From assembly GCA_011051425.1 (NCBI GenBank), contig DRLF01000033.1:1-11272 (forward strand): a stretch of 11,272 nucleotides of DNA. Direction: 5' to 3'. This document shows, piece after piece, positions 1 through 6,507 of the stretch. Within the stretch, counting starts at the first letter, position 1. Each line of letters starts with the position of its first letter. A program made the position numbers and the translations under genes. Below the pieces are notes generated by a model that was not told the origin of the DNA, did not search any database, and saw only the letters and a program-made list of their open reading frames with translations. Source of the stretch: Thiolapillus brandeum. Lineage in GTDB: Bacteria; Pseudomonadota; Gammaproteobacteria; Chromatiales; Chromatiaceae.

Positions 1-2
1 GC

Positions 3-443
3 GGCAAGTTCTGGGAGATCATCATCATCTGGTCGGCCAGCTATGTCACCTTCACCCTGCTGGGCCTGCAATATGCCATGCTGCTGGGGGTTCTGGTGGG
101 GCTTTCCGTGATCATCCCCTACATCGGCGCCACTGTGGTCACCTTTCCGGTGCTGGCTGTGGGCTGGTTCCAGTGGGGCTGGACGGCGGATTTCGGCTGG
201 CTGGCGCTGGCCTATTTCATCATTCAGGGGCTCGATGGCAATGTGCTGGTGCCCCTGCTGTTCTCCGAAGTGGTGAGCCTGCACCCCATCGCCATTATCG
301 TGGCTATCCTGGTGTTTGGTGGCTTCTGGGGATTCTGGGGCGTGTTCTTCGCCATCCCCCTGGCAACTCTCGTGAATGCGGTGATTCAGGCCTGGCCTTC
401 CCGGGCTGAACTCGACGACCGCCTGCAGAAACAACGCGCCTAG
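3..443 (+). CDS. perM: AI-2E family transporter / PerM-type permease, 3' part
   Basis: This is the C-terminal part of a polytopic inner-membrane protein of the AI-2E exporter/PerM family (UPF0118). The reading frame is open from base 3 to the TAG at 441-443, giving 147 residues; E. coli PerM is about 353, so more than half lies upstream of the window. Visible family features are the hydrophobic segment with PYIGA (from base 117), the QGLDGN..VP.LFSE stretch (from about base 228), the LHPIAII segment, and the closing WGFWGVFFAIPLATL helix, all very close to E. coli PerM as remembered. Members are proposed to export small molecules or ions; the substrate of PerM itself is not settled. It ends in a polar tail and converges on the histidine kinase gene 36 bp away. 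Family assignment is firm, transported substrate unknown. Confidence 0.9.
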   Translation, partial: GKFWEIIIIWSASYVTFTLLGLQYAMLLGVLVGLSVIIPYIGATVVTFPVLAVGWFQWGWTADFGWLALAYFIIQGLDGNVLVPLLFSEVVSLHPIAIIVAILVFGGFWGFWGVFFAIPLATLVNAVIQAWPSRAELDDRLQKQRA

Positions 444-448
444 GAACC

Positions 449-467
449 TGTCGGGTTGAATCCGACA
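449..467 (+). terminator. Small hairpin between perM and the kinase gene
   Basis: A perfect 6-bp inverted repeat, TGTCGG (449-454) and CCGACA (462-467) with a 7-nt spacer, lies 5 bp after the perM stop and 12 bp before the stop of the convergent kinase gene. Its position between convergent genes fits a transcription terminator. The following bases (TACTTCTGCGTTT) are only loosely T-rich, so intrinsic termination is uncertain. Confidence 0.4.
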
Positions 468-479
468 TACTTCTGCGTT

Positions 480-2414
480 TCATAACATGCGCGGAATGCG
501 CACCGTGAAAGTGGTGCCGCTTTCCGTATCCGATGTGACAGCCACACTCCCGCCATGGGCCTGAACCAGGCGCCGTACGATGGCCAGTCCGAGTCCTGTG
601 CCGTTGGCCTTGGTGGTGAAGAAGGGCTCGAAAAGGTGTTCCAGATTCTCCGGCGCTATGGGATCGCCCCGGTTGGTGACGTCCACCTGAATCACCTTGT
701 CAGTGTCTTTGCTGCGTACCCTGATGGTGACTGCTGAATTTGCCGTCGTTGCCTCGATGGCATTTCCCAACAGGTTGAGAAAGATCTGCAGAAGCCTGTC
801 GGGATCTGCGTGCAGGGGCAATGTGTCTTCGGGGCAATCCAGTGCAATGGCAGCCTTGTGTGTTTCCGCCTGCGGCTTGCGGCTCGCGATGGCTTTTTCC
901 AGTATGAGACAGAGATCTGTCGATTCCGTTTTCAGCGTCAGCGGGCGGGCGTACAGCAGGATGTCCGCCAGCAGGCGGTTGATACGGGCCATTTCCTGTT
1001 CGGCCAGCAGCAGGCGCTTGTGGGCGGCTTCAGGCAGTTCAGTGTTCTCGAAATAATCCAGGGCCATGCTCACGGTAGCCAGGGGAGTGCGGATTTCGTG
1101 GGCGATATCGGAGACGAACTGACCAATGGCGGCCAGGCGTGCGTGCTCAGCAAGCTTCAAAGTGCGGCTGAAACTCAGGGTTATGACCGTGGCCAGATTG
1201 GACAACAGCTGGGTATGTTCCTGCCCGTAGGCATGGGCCTGGCGGGTGGCGAACACCAGCACGCCGGGGATGGGGCTTTGGGAGGTGACTGGAAGGAAGA
1301 TGGCGTCCCGGCGCTGCCGGTCGGTAAGCACCTGCAGGAAGCGGTAAGAGGAGCTCAGTTGTGCGACCTCCTGGATATCGGGAATATGCAGGGGTTCGCC
1401 GCTGTTCAGGCATTGCTCCAGCAGCGTGTCCTTCAGGGGGAAACGCAGAATGCCCAGTTCTTCGGGAACGCCGTCACTGTAGGCCCGTTCCAGCTGAATC
1501 TGTCCGTCCGTGGATACGAACAGCACGCCCACCCAGTCCAGGGGCAGCAGTTCGGGAAAGGTGTGGGACACGAATTCCAGGGTCTCGTTAAGGTCACTGC
1601 CCTCCTGCAGACGCGCTGTCAGCTTGAACAGGGAATTCAAACGTGATGACAGCTGATTGAAGGACAGGGCCAGGAAACCGATTTCATTGTTTGCCGTAAC
1701 CGGCATCCGGTAGCTGAAATTGCCCGCCGAGGCCTGCCGGAAGCCCTCGGCCGAACCGCTCAGGGGGCGCAGTACCTGGCGATAGAACCAGAGCATGATG
1801 CCGATAGCGATGATCAGGGCCACGGCGAAGGAAGCCCGGATGATGATGTTGGTTTCCCGCGTGCGTTGCTGTATGTCTTCATCGAGCGCTTTGAGCAGGT
1901 TGCGCGTTTTCTGCAACAGTTCGGGGTTGCGATCCACGATCAGCTTTGCCGCATCCGCAAGATGAGGCATTTTGTCCGGGCCCATGACCTTGTCCAGGTC
2001 GAGCATGAATTTCTTCCAGTAATCTTCCAGCTCATAAGCGGCATCCAGTGTGTTTTCGCTCAGTACCGGGTTCATGGGTTCATGGATTTCCAGCTGACGC
2101 TGAAAATCACCGCTGGAAAAGGCTGCGCAGATATCGTCGAACTGCCCGGTGTTGTTCATCAGATCCTGGTAGTAGAGACGCAGGTCACGGGTATAGGCCG
2201 CAGTGTCCTGGGGCGTGTTTTTTTCGTAGTTCATGGCCTGCATGGCCATGTGCTGGGCAGTGGCCTGAAGCTCTCCTGCCAGGCGCAGCAGAGCGCCCTG
2301 GGTACGCTGCTCGTCCAGGATCTTGAGCGTGTGCATGCTGAAAAAGCTGAACAGGGCGATCAGCGCCAGCAGGGCAATGCCAATCTGAAATTTGAGCGTG
2401 TGGGTGAATTTCAA
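480..2414 (-). CDS. Membrane sensor histidine kinase (HAMP, GAF-like, HisKA, HATPase)
   Basis: A 644-residue two-component sensor kinase that autophosphorylates a histidine in response to an unknown signal. Seen in order: membrane helix at about 9-30; a mostly polar, helical periplasmic region at 31-187; second helix at about 190-210; HAMP linker at 211-263; GAF-like domain at about 275-415; HisKA with HEIRTP at 439-444, so H439 is the phospho-acceptor; N-box around N547 and N551 (NLLGNAIEA); and the G2/F region with EPFFTTKANGTGLGLAI (596-612). The usual DxGxG G1 box reads N-R-G-D-P (581-585). The start codon is TTG (2412-2414), supported by GGAG 7 nt upstream; no in-frame ATG lies nearby upstream. 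The layout resembles NtrB/AtoS-like kinases. There is no receiver domain and no adjacent response-regulator gene. It is probably transcribed alone, divergently from prmB. The signal and partner cannot be inferred. Confidence 0.93.
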   Translation of the reverse strand: MKFTHTLKFQIGIALLALIALFSFFSMHTLKILDEQRTQGALLRLAGELQATAQHMAMQAMNYEKNTPQDTAAYTRDLRLYYQDLMNNTGQFDDICAAFSSGDFQRQLEIHEPMNPVLSENTLDAAYELEDYWKKFMLDLDKVMGPDKMPHLADAAKLIVDRNPELLQKTRNLLKALDEDIQQRTRETNIIIRASFAVALIIAIGIMLWFYRQVLRPLSGSAEGFRQASAGNFSYRMPVTANNEIGFLALSFNQLSSRLNSLFKLTARLQEGSDLNETLEFVSHTFPELLPLDWVGVLFVSTDGQIQLERAYSDGVPEELGILRFPLKDTLLEQCLNSGEPLHIPDIQEVAQLSSSYRFLQVLTDRQRRDAIFLPVTSQSPIPGVLVFATRQAHAYGQEHTQLLSNLATVITLSFSRTLKLAEHARLAAIGQFVSDIAHEIRTPLATVSMALDYFENTELPEAAHKRLLLAEQEMARINRLLADILLYARPLTLKTESTDLCLILEKAIASRKPQAETHKAAIALDCPEDTLPLHADPDRLLQIFLNLLGNAIEATTANSAVTIRVRSKDTDKVIQVDVTNRGDPIAPENLEHLFEPFFTTKANGTGLGLAIVRRLVQAHGGSVAVTSDTESGTTFTVRIPRML

Positions 2415-2520
2415 ATGTCGACTCCATTTTTTTCAGCAGCGCCTAGAGTATGCCAGTAAAATACAACGTTTGGCGGCTGCAGGGATAATTCTGGTCGCTG
2501 TAACTGATCAGACCTTGTTC
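2415..2520. promoter_or_regulatory. Divergent intergenic region between kinase gene and prmB
   Basis: These 106 bp separate the start codons of the kinase gene (-) and prmB (+), so promoters for both should lie here. On the minus strand a TGGCATACT (read from about 2455 down to 2447) resembles an extended -10 element for the kinase gene, and the GGAG ribosome site lies at 2422-2425. On the plus strand GATAAT (2484-2489) could be a -10 box for prmB, but no good -35 was found at the right spacing. Both promoter suggestions are weak; the presence of regulatory DNA here is inferred from gene orientation. Confidence 0.35.
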
Positions 2521-3453
2521 ATGACCATGAATCTTTCAGACCTGAACGAATTATTGAGCATCCGCGACTGGGTACGCTGGGGTGCCAGCCGCTTTGGTGA
2601 GGCCGGGCTGTTTTTCGGTCATGGTACAGACAACGCATTCGACGAGTCTCTGGCACTGGTGCTGCATGCCCTGCATCTGGATCATAGCCTGCCCCGGGAT
2701 TTTCTCGACACCCGCCTGACCCGGCAGGAGAAGGAGCGGGTGCTGGACTATCTGCAACGGCGCCTGGAAGAACACGTGCCCGCTGCCTACATCACCCATG
2801 AGGCGCATTTCGCCGGGCTCAGTTTCTACGTCAATGAAAACGTGCTGGTGCCGCGTTCGCCTGTCGCCGAACTGATCGAGTCGGGTTTCGAGCCCTGGCT
2901 GCAGGCGGATGCTGATTTGCAGGTGCTGGACCTGTGTACCGGCTCCGGCTGCATTGCCATCGCCTGCGCACACTATCTGCCTCATGCGACGGTGGATGCC
3001 TCGGATATTTCTCCTTCGGCACTGGAAGTGGCCCGGGTAAACGTGGAACGACACCAGCTGCAGGATCAGGTGAACCTTTACCGCTCGGATCTGTTCGAAG
3101 AACTGCCGGAGCAGCAGTATGACCTGATCGTCAGTAATCCTCCCTATGTCAGCATGGAGGAAATGCAGACCCTGCCGGATGAGTTTCAGCATGAGCCCGC
3201 GCTGGGGCTGGAAGCGGGAGAGGATGGCATGGATATCGTGGCACGGATACTCTGCGAGGGGCTTCGTTACCTCAAGCCGGGTGGTATCATGATCGTTGAA
3301 GTGGGTGACAGCATGGGGCATTTGATGGCCCGCTACCCGCAAGTACCTTTTTTATGGCTGGATTTCGAGCGGGGAGGGCATGGTGTGTTCCTGCTCACCG
3401 CCGAACAGCTGCAACAGTATGAAGAGTTTTTCCTGGAGGAATGTGAATCATGA
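2521..3453 (+). CDS. prmB: 50S ribosomal protein L3 N5-glutamine methyltransferase
   Basis: PrmB transfers a methyl group from S-adenosylmethionine to the side-chain amide of a glutamine in ribosomal protein L3. From the ATG at 2521 the protein is 310 residues, the same length as E. coli PrmB. The N-terminal helical part begins L..IRDWVRWGASRF and contains FGHGTDN (32-38), typical of PrmB rather than PrmC. Further motifs are VLVPRSP (108-114), the SAM-binding loop LDLCTGSGCIA (136-146), and the catalytic SNPPY (205-209) that contacts the target glutamine. The end shows FERGGHGVFLLT (282-293). A second ATG two codons on (2527) is an equally possible start, since neither has a strong ribosome site. 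The frame is open further upstream to 2392, but that would run into the kinase gene and exceed the family length. It heads a plus-strand operon. Confidence 0.95.
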   Translation: MTMNLSDLNELLSIRDWVRWGASRFGEAGLFFGHGTDNAFDESLALVLHALHLDHSLPRDFLDTRLTRQEKERVLDYLQRRLEEHVPAAYITHEAHFAGLSFYVNENVLVPRSPVAELIESGFEPWLQADADLQVLDLCTGSGCIAIACAHYLPHATVDASDISPSALEVARVNVERHQLQDQVNLYRSDLFEELPEQQYDLIVSNPPYVSMEEMQTLPDEFQHEPALGLEAGEDGMDIVARILCEGLRYLKPGGIMIVEVGDSMGHLMARYPQVPFLWLDFERGGHGVFLLTAEQLQQYEEFFLEECES

Positions 3454-3770
3454 GTCTGCGTCGCGCAAAAACCGCGGATGAATATGTCGAGTGGATCAAG
3501 AATGCCGTGTTCGAGGCCAAGGATCTGAAAGACTGCTTCATGTTCGAGATCGAGGACATGACACGCTTTCCTTCCTGGGTCGAGCCCCTGGAACAGAGCA
3601 TCAGGCAGGTACACCAGTCCATGGTGGATGGCACCTATCACTTCGGGCGGGAGGACCTGCCTTTCATGGATATCCTCTATCGCTACGGTGATCAGATTCC
3701 TTTTCATACCCTGCTCAAACAGATCAACGAAACCCATCGCAAGGGGCTGGAAGTCGATGAAGATGAATGA
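3450..3770 (+). CDS. Small acidic protein of unknown function, coupled to prmB
   Basis: I do not recognise this 106-residue protein. It is soluble-looking, with no signal peptide or membrane segment, and acidic (about 22 Asp/Glu against 13 Lys/Arg), ending in EVDEDE. It has one cysteine (C30) and several aromatic residues, and secondary structure looks mostly helical. The ATG at 3450 overlaps the prmB stop in ATGA, and GGAGG lies 10 nt upstream, so translation is probably coupled to prmB. Codon use matches its neighbours, and no frame on the other strand competes with a recognisable product, so it is likely a real gene. hemN follows after 30 bp. The position hints at a housekeeping role, but no function can be assigned from sequence. 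Confidence 0.85.
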   Translation: MSLRRAKTADEYVEWIKNAVFEAKDLKDCFMFEIEDMTRFPSWVEPLEQSIRQVHQSMVDGTYHFGREDLPFMDILYRYGDQIPFHTLLKQINETHRKGLEVDEDE

Positions 3771-3800
3771 CGTTCTGCCCGTTTCAACCGGAAAAGCCTA

Positions 3801-5183
3801 ATGGAACAGCAACTCATACTGGATGACGCTCTGATAGCCAAGTACGATCAGAGCGGCCCCCGTTATACTTCTTACCCCACGGCGGTGCAGTTTCACGATG
3901 GCTTTACGGCCGAAAACTACGCCACCATTGCCAGGCAGACCAATGCCAGTGGCCGTCCCCTGTCTCTGTATTTCCACATACCCTTCTGCGATACGATCTG
4001 CTTTTATTGTGCCTGTAACAAGGTAGCCACCAAGGATCGCAGCAAGGGTGACGAGTACCTGCAGCGCCTGTACCGCGAAATCGCCCTGCAGGGAGAGCTT
4101 TTCGATCCCGAGCGCCCCGTGGAGCAACTGCACTGGGGTGGTGGTACGCCGACCTTTATCAGCCACGCGGAGATGCGCCAGCTTATGAAAGTGACAGGCG
4201 AGCATTTCCACCTGCTGGACAATGATGAAGGTGAATATTCCATCGAGATCGATCCCCGCGAGGCCACTGCCGAAACCGTCGCCGTGCTGCGGGATATCGG
4301 CTTCAACCGCATGAGCCTGGGGGTACAGGATTTCGATCCTCAGGTGCAGAAAGCGGTCAATCGCATCCAGAGTGAGGAAGAAACCCTGGCAGTGCTGAAT
4401 GCAGCCCGTTCGGAAGGTTTCCGTTCGGTGAGCATCGACCTGATCTACGGGCTGCCGCATCAGACCCGAGAAAGTTTTTCTGCCACCCTGGACCGTATCA
4501 TCGAGGTCGGTCCGGATCGCCTGTCCGTTTTCAACTATGCCCACCTGCCGCAGATCTTCAAACCCCAGCGCCGCATCGAAGTGAACGAACTGCCGCCGCC
4601 GGAAGTGAAACTGGAGATTCTTCACATGACCGCCAGCAAGCTGGCCGATGCCGGTTACGTCTACATCGGCATGGATCATTTCGCGCGGCCGGATGATGAA
4701 CTGGCTGTCGCCCAGCGGGAAGGTACGCTGTACCGCAATTTTCAGGGTTATTCCACCCATGCCAATTGCGATCTGATTGGCATGGGCATCACCTCCATCG
4801 GTTCGGTGGGCAATTGCTACGCGCAGAACATCAAAGAGTTGGATGCCTACTATGAACGGATCGATGCAGGGCAGTTGCCCGTGTTCCGCGGCATCGAGCT
4901 GAGCAAGGATGATGAGCTGCGCAGGGATGTGATCACACAGCTTATCTGTCACTTTGCGCTGGATTTCCATGCCGTGGAAAAGCGCTGGAACATCGATTTT
5001 AAAACCTACTTTGGTGCGGAGCTGAAAAGCCTGCAGAACATGGTGGAAGACGGCCTGCTGGAAATCAGTGATGCAGGTATAAAAGTCATGCCCGTGGGAC
5101 AGATGCTGATCCGCAATATATGCATGGTGTTTGATGCCTATCTGAAGGACAGCAAAGGCCAGCGTTTTTCAAAAGTTATCTAG
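3801..5183 (+). CDS. hemN: Oxygen-independent coproporphyrinogen III oxidase (radical SAM)
   Basis: HemN decarboxylates two propionate side chains of coproporphyrinogen III to give protoporphyrinogen IX in haem synthesis without oxygen, using a 4Fe-4S cluster and S-adenosylmethionine. The 460-residue protein matches the length of E. coli HemN (457). It shows HIPFC (59-63) and the cluster motif C63-xxx-C67-xx-C70 followed by C72, as in true HemN and unlike the HemW paralogue, which lacks this last cysteine. It also has HWGGGTPTF (111-119), EIDPRE, FNRMSLGVQDF, DLIYGLPHQT, SVFNYAHLP, and GMDHFARPDDELAVAQREG, a stretch nearly identical to the enterobacterial protein. The end is IRNICMVFDAYL and KVI. 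The start is the ATG at 3801, 30 bp after the preceding stop, with only a weak GGAAA ribosome site. No FNR-like site was seen directly upstream, so expression probably comes from the prmB promoter. Confidence 0.97.
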   Translation: MEQQLILDDALIAKYDQSGPRYTSYPTAVQFHDGFTAENYATIARQTNASGRPLSLYFHIPFCDTICFYCACNKVATKDRSKGDEYLQRLYREIALQGELFDPERPVEQLHWGGGTPTFISHAEMRQLMKVTGEHFHLLDNDEGEYSIEIDPREATAETVAVLRDIGFNRMSLGVQDFDPQVQKAVNRIQSEEETLAVLNAARSEGFRSVSIDLIYGLPHQTRESFSATLDRIIEVGPDRLSVFNYAHLPQIFKPQRRIEVNELPPPEVKLEILHMTASKLADAGYVYIGMDHFARPDDELAVAQREGTLYRNFQGYSTHANCDLIGMGITSIGSVGNCYAQNIKELDAYYERIDAGQLPVFRGIELSKDDELRRDVITQLICHFALDFHAVEKRWNIDFKTYFGAELKSLQNMVEDGLLEISDAGIKVMPVGQMLIRNICMVFDAYLKDSKGQRFSKVI

Positions 5184-5208
5184 TCAAATTCAAATCAGGA
5201 GCAGTAAA

Positions 5209-5520
5209 ATGAGCAGGAAAAAAGACGACGAAAAGATCAAGAAAGCCACAAAAAAAACGGCAGTAAAAAAGAAAGCTGCGAAGAAGAAAGTGAGCAAGAA
5301 AAAGGTCGCAAAGAAAAAGGTCGCGAAAAAGAAAGTCAGCAAGAAAAAATCAGCTGCCAAAAAGCAGCCTGTGATGAAAGTCAGTGACCAGGAACGCTAC
5401 GAGATGATTCAGCGCCATGCTTATTTCCTGGCTGAAGCAAGGAATTTTCATCCTGGCCACGAGCAGGACGACTGGCATGAAGCAGAACGTTTCGTGGACG
5501 AGATGCTGAAAAAGCGTTGA
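5209..5520 (+). CDS. Lysine-rich histone-H1-like protein with C-terminal DUF2934-like domain
   Basis: A 103-residue protein with two clear parts. Residues 1-57 are extremely basic, with 28 lysines in the first 60 positions, and include tandem five-residue units KKKVS/KKKVA at about 25-49, like the C-terminal tails of eukaryotic histone H1 and bacterial H1-like proteins such as AlgP or Hc1. Residues 60-103 (ERYEMIQRHAYFLAEAR, then DDWHEAERFV) fit the short helical DUF2934 domain. The tail would be expected to bind DNA or RNA by charge; that role is inference. The DNA underlying the tail is A-rich and made of imperfect 15-bp repeats. A good AGGAG site lies 7 nt before the ATG, 25 bp after hemN, so it may share the hemN transcript. 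It is followed by hairpins. Confidence 0.88.
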   Translation: MSRKKDDEKIKKATKKTAVKKKAAKKKVSKKKVAKKKVAKKKVSKKKSAAKKQPVMKVSDQERYEMIQRHAYFLAEARNFHPGHEQDDWHEAERFVDEMLKKR

Positions 5521-5546
5521 TCCCCGGAATTATGGAGTCCCCTTTT

Positions 5547-5602
5547 ATCCCGGTGCAAGCCGGGATTCAGGGGGTTACTCCCCCCTGGTACTGAAGTTTT
5601 TT
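5547..5602 (+). terminator. Tandem hairpins with T-run after the H1-like gene
   Basis: Two hairpins follow the stop at 5520: ATCCCGG (5547-5553) with CCGGGAT (5560-5566), and CAGGGGG (5568-5574) with CCCCCTG (5581-5587). A run of six T lies at 5597-5602. An alternative fold pairs TTCAG (5566 or 5567 region) with CTGAA (5591-5595), which would place the stem almost directly against the T-run, as in a classical intrinsic terminator. It ends the prmB-hemN group and lies 2 bp before the stop of the convergent norF-like gene. On the minus strand no T-run follows the hairpins, so termination of the opposite operon here is less sure. Confidence 0.65.
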
Positions 5603-5604
5603 AT

Positions 5605-5892
5605 CTAACCGGGCAACTGCGTGATGGCCGCCAGTTTCTGCCCGTACAAATAGGTCAATATCATCAGGGCGGGAACGATCAGGCCGAAGCCACGTACGAT
5701 CCTGCGGATTACCGGGCTGGCGTGGTTCAGTTCCATGAACTGATCGATAATCAGCCGTCCCTTGATGGTCGTAATCACCGCTACGCTTACCGTGACCCAG
5801 AACCCCGGTTGGGCGTATTCCCCCATTAGCGTACCGCTCAGGGTAAGCACCATGAGCAGCATCCAGCTGAGCGTGAGTTTAGCGGCGGTCAT
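5605..5892 (-). CDS. norF: Cytochrome c oxidase subunit IV-like protein (NorF type)
   Basis: A 95-residue membrane protein with three hydrophobic segments at about 7-24, 30-48 and 68-88. The core KGRLIIDQFMEL (44-55) after the second helix is the hallmark of the prokaryotic cytochrome c oxidase subunit IV family, which includes NorF of denitrifiers. NorF is a small accessory protein needed for full nitric oxide reductase activity in Paracoccus; its biochemical role is not known. The ATG at 5890-5892 overlaps the stop of the norE-like gene as ATGA, so the two are translationally coupled. The frame stays open upstream to 6024, but that part overlaps norE and has no family similarity, so the short start is preferred. 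The symbol follows family and pairing with a NorE-like protein; membership in another oxidase's accessory set is possible. Confidence 0.82.
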   Translation of the reverse strand: MTAAKLTLSWMLLMVLTLSGTLMGEYAQPGFWVTVSVAVITTIKGRLIIDQFMELNHASPVIRRIVRGFGLIVPALMILTYLYGQKLAAITQLPG

Positions 5893-6482
5893 GGCAGCAC
5901 ATAGAAAAGCGGAAATATCATCAGCCAGATCAGGTCCGTGGCATGCCAGTAGCTGGCGAACGCCACCAGGCCATTGTGATTGTCGGCACTGTAGCCGCCA
6001 AAGCCGGTTCTGAACATGATCCATACCAGCCCCAGCAGTCCCCAGCTCACATGAACCAGATGGTTGAAGGTCAGATAGTAGTAGGACATCTGAAACACGT
6101 CACCGCCGCCGACCACACCGTGGCCGATGTTCCAGCGAATCTCCAGTGCCTTGACCACAGGATAACCAGCACCTGTCACAAAGGCGGCAATCAGCCAGCG
6201 CAATGCAATGCCGGAACAGTCCCGGCGCATGGCGAGTACGGCTCGGGCCACGAAATAGCTGCTCGTCAGCATAATGACTGTGTTGGCGGTACCGGCTGCC
6301 AGAGAAAGCTTTTGCGGCCCTTCGTGAAAAGCCTGGGGGTGATTGATGCGGGCGAAGAAGTACACCAGAAACATCAGGGTGAATTCTGTCAGTTCGGCAA
6401 AGATACCTACCCAGATGGCACGGTTGCCGGGGATGCCTGCCGACCCGCTGACCGTGCCATCTTCAGGAGGGGGGCTGAACAT
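5889..6482 (-). CDS. norE: Cytochrome c oxidase subunit III-like protein (NorE type)
   Basis: A 197-residue integral membrane protein of the haem-copper oxidase subunit III family, short like NorE, with about five membrane helices. Seen: WVGIFAELTEF (24-34) with E30 in the first helix, YFFARINHP (41-49), LTSSYFVARA (72-81), KALEIRWN (111-118), YLTFNHLVHVSWG (136-148) and YWHATDLIWLMIFPL (178-192), the latter two being typical subunit III signatures. It carries no haem or copper ligand set of its own and would act as an accessory subunit. The chosen start is the ATG at 6480-6482, 25 bp after the preceding gene, with a G-rich ACGGGGGT upstream. A TTG at 6537-6539 in the same frame would add 19 Pro/Ser-rich residues and overlap the preceding gene by 32 bp. 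No norB, norC or oxidase subunit I gene is nearby, so the partner enzyme is unknown. Confidence 0.82.
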   Translation of the reverse strand: MFSPPPEDGTVSGSAGIPGNRAIWVGIFAELTEFTLMFLVYFFARINHPQAFHEGPQKLSLAAGTANTVIMLTSSYFVARAVLAMRRDCSGIALRWLIAAFVTGAGYPVVKALEIRWNIGHGVVGGGDVFQMSYYYLTFNHLVHVSWGLLGLVWIMFRTGFGGYSADNHNGLVAFASYWHATDLIWLMIFPLFYVLP

Positions 6483-6507
6483 ACCCCCGTCGCTGGAAAA
6501 AACGGGG

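Noticed and set aside
810..1646. 278-residue plus-strand frame within the kinase gene
   Set aside because: It is antisense to conserved HisKA and GAF coding sequence, Gln/Gly-rich and without motifs.
2392..2520. Longer start for prmB at 2392
   Set aside because: It would overlap the start of the divergent kinase gene and add 43 residues absent from the family; starting at 2521 gives the usual 310.
2551..3342. 263-residue minus-strand frame opposite prmB
   Set aside because: prmB on the plus strand carries all catalytic motifs; this frame has none.
3798..4970. 390-residue open frame on the minus strand opposite hemN
   Set aside because: It is antisense to a clear hemN, has no family motifs, and its length is explained by codon bias of the real gene.
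5893..6024. Longer start for the norF-like gene
   Set aside because: The extension lies wholly within the norE-like gene, is not membrane-like, and the ATGA overlap gives a natural start at 5892.
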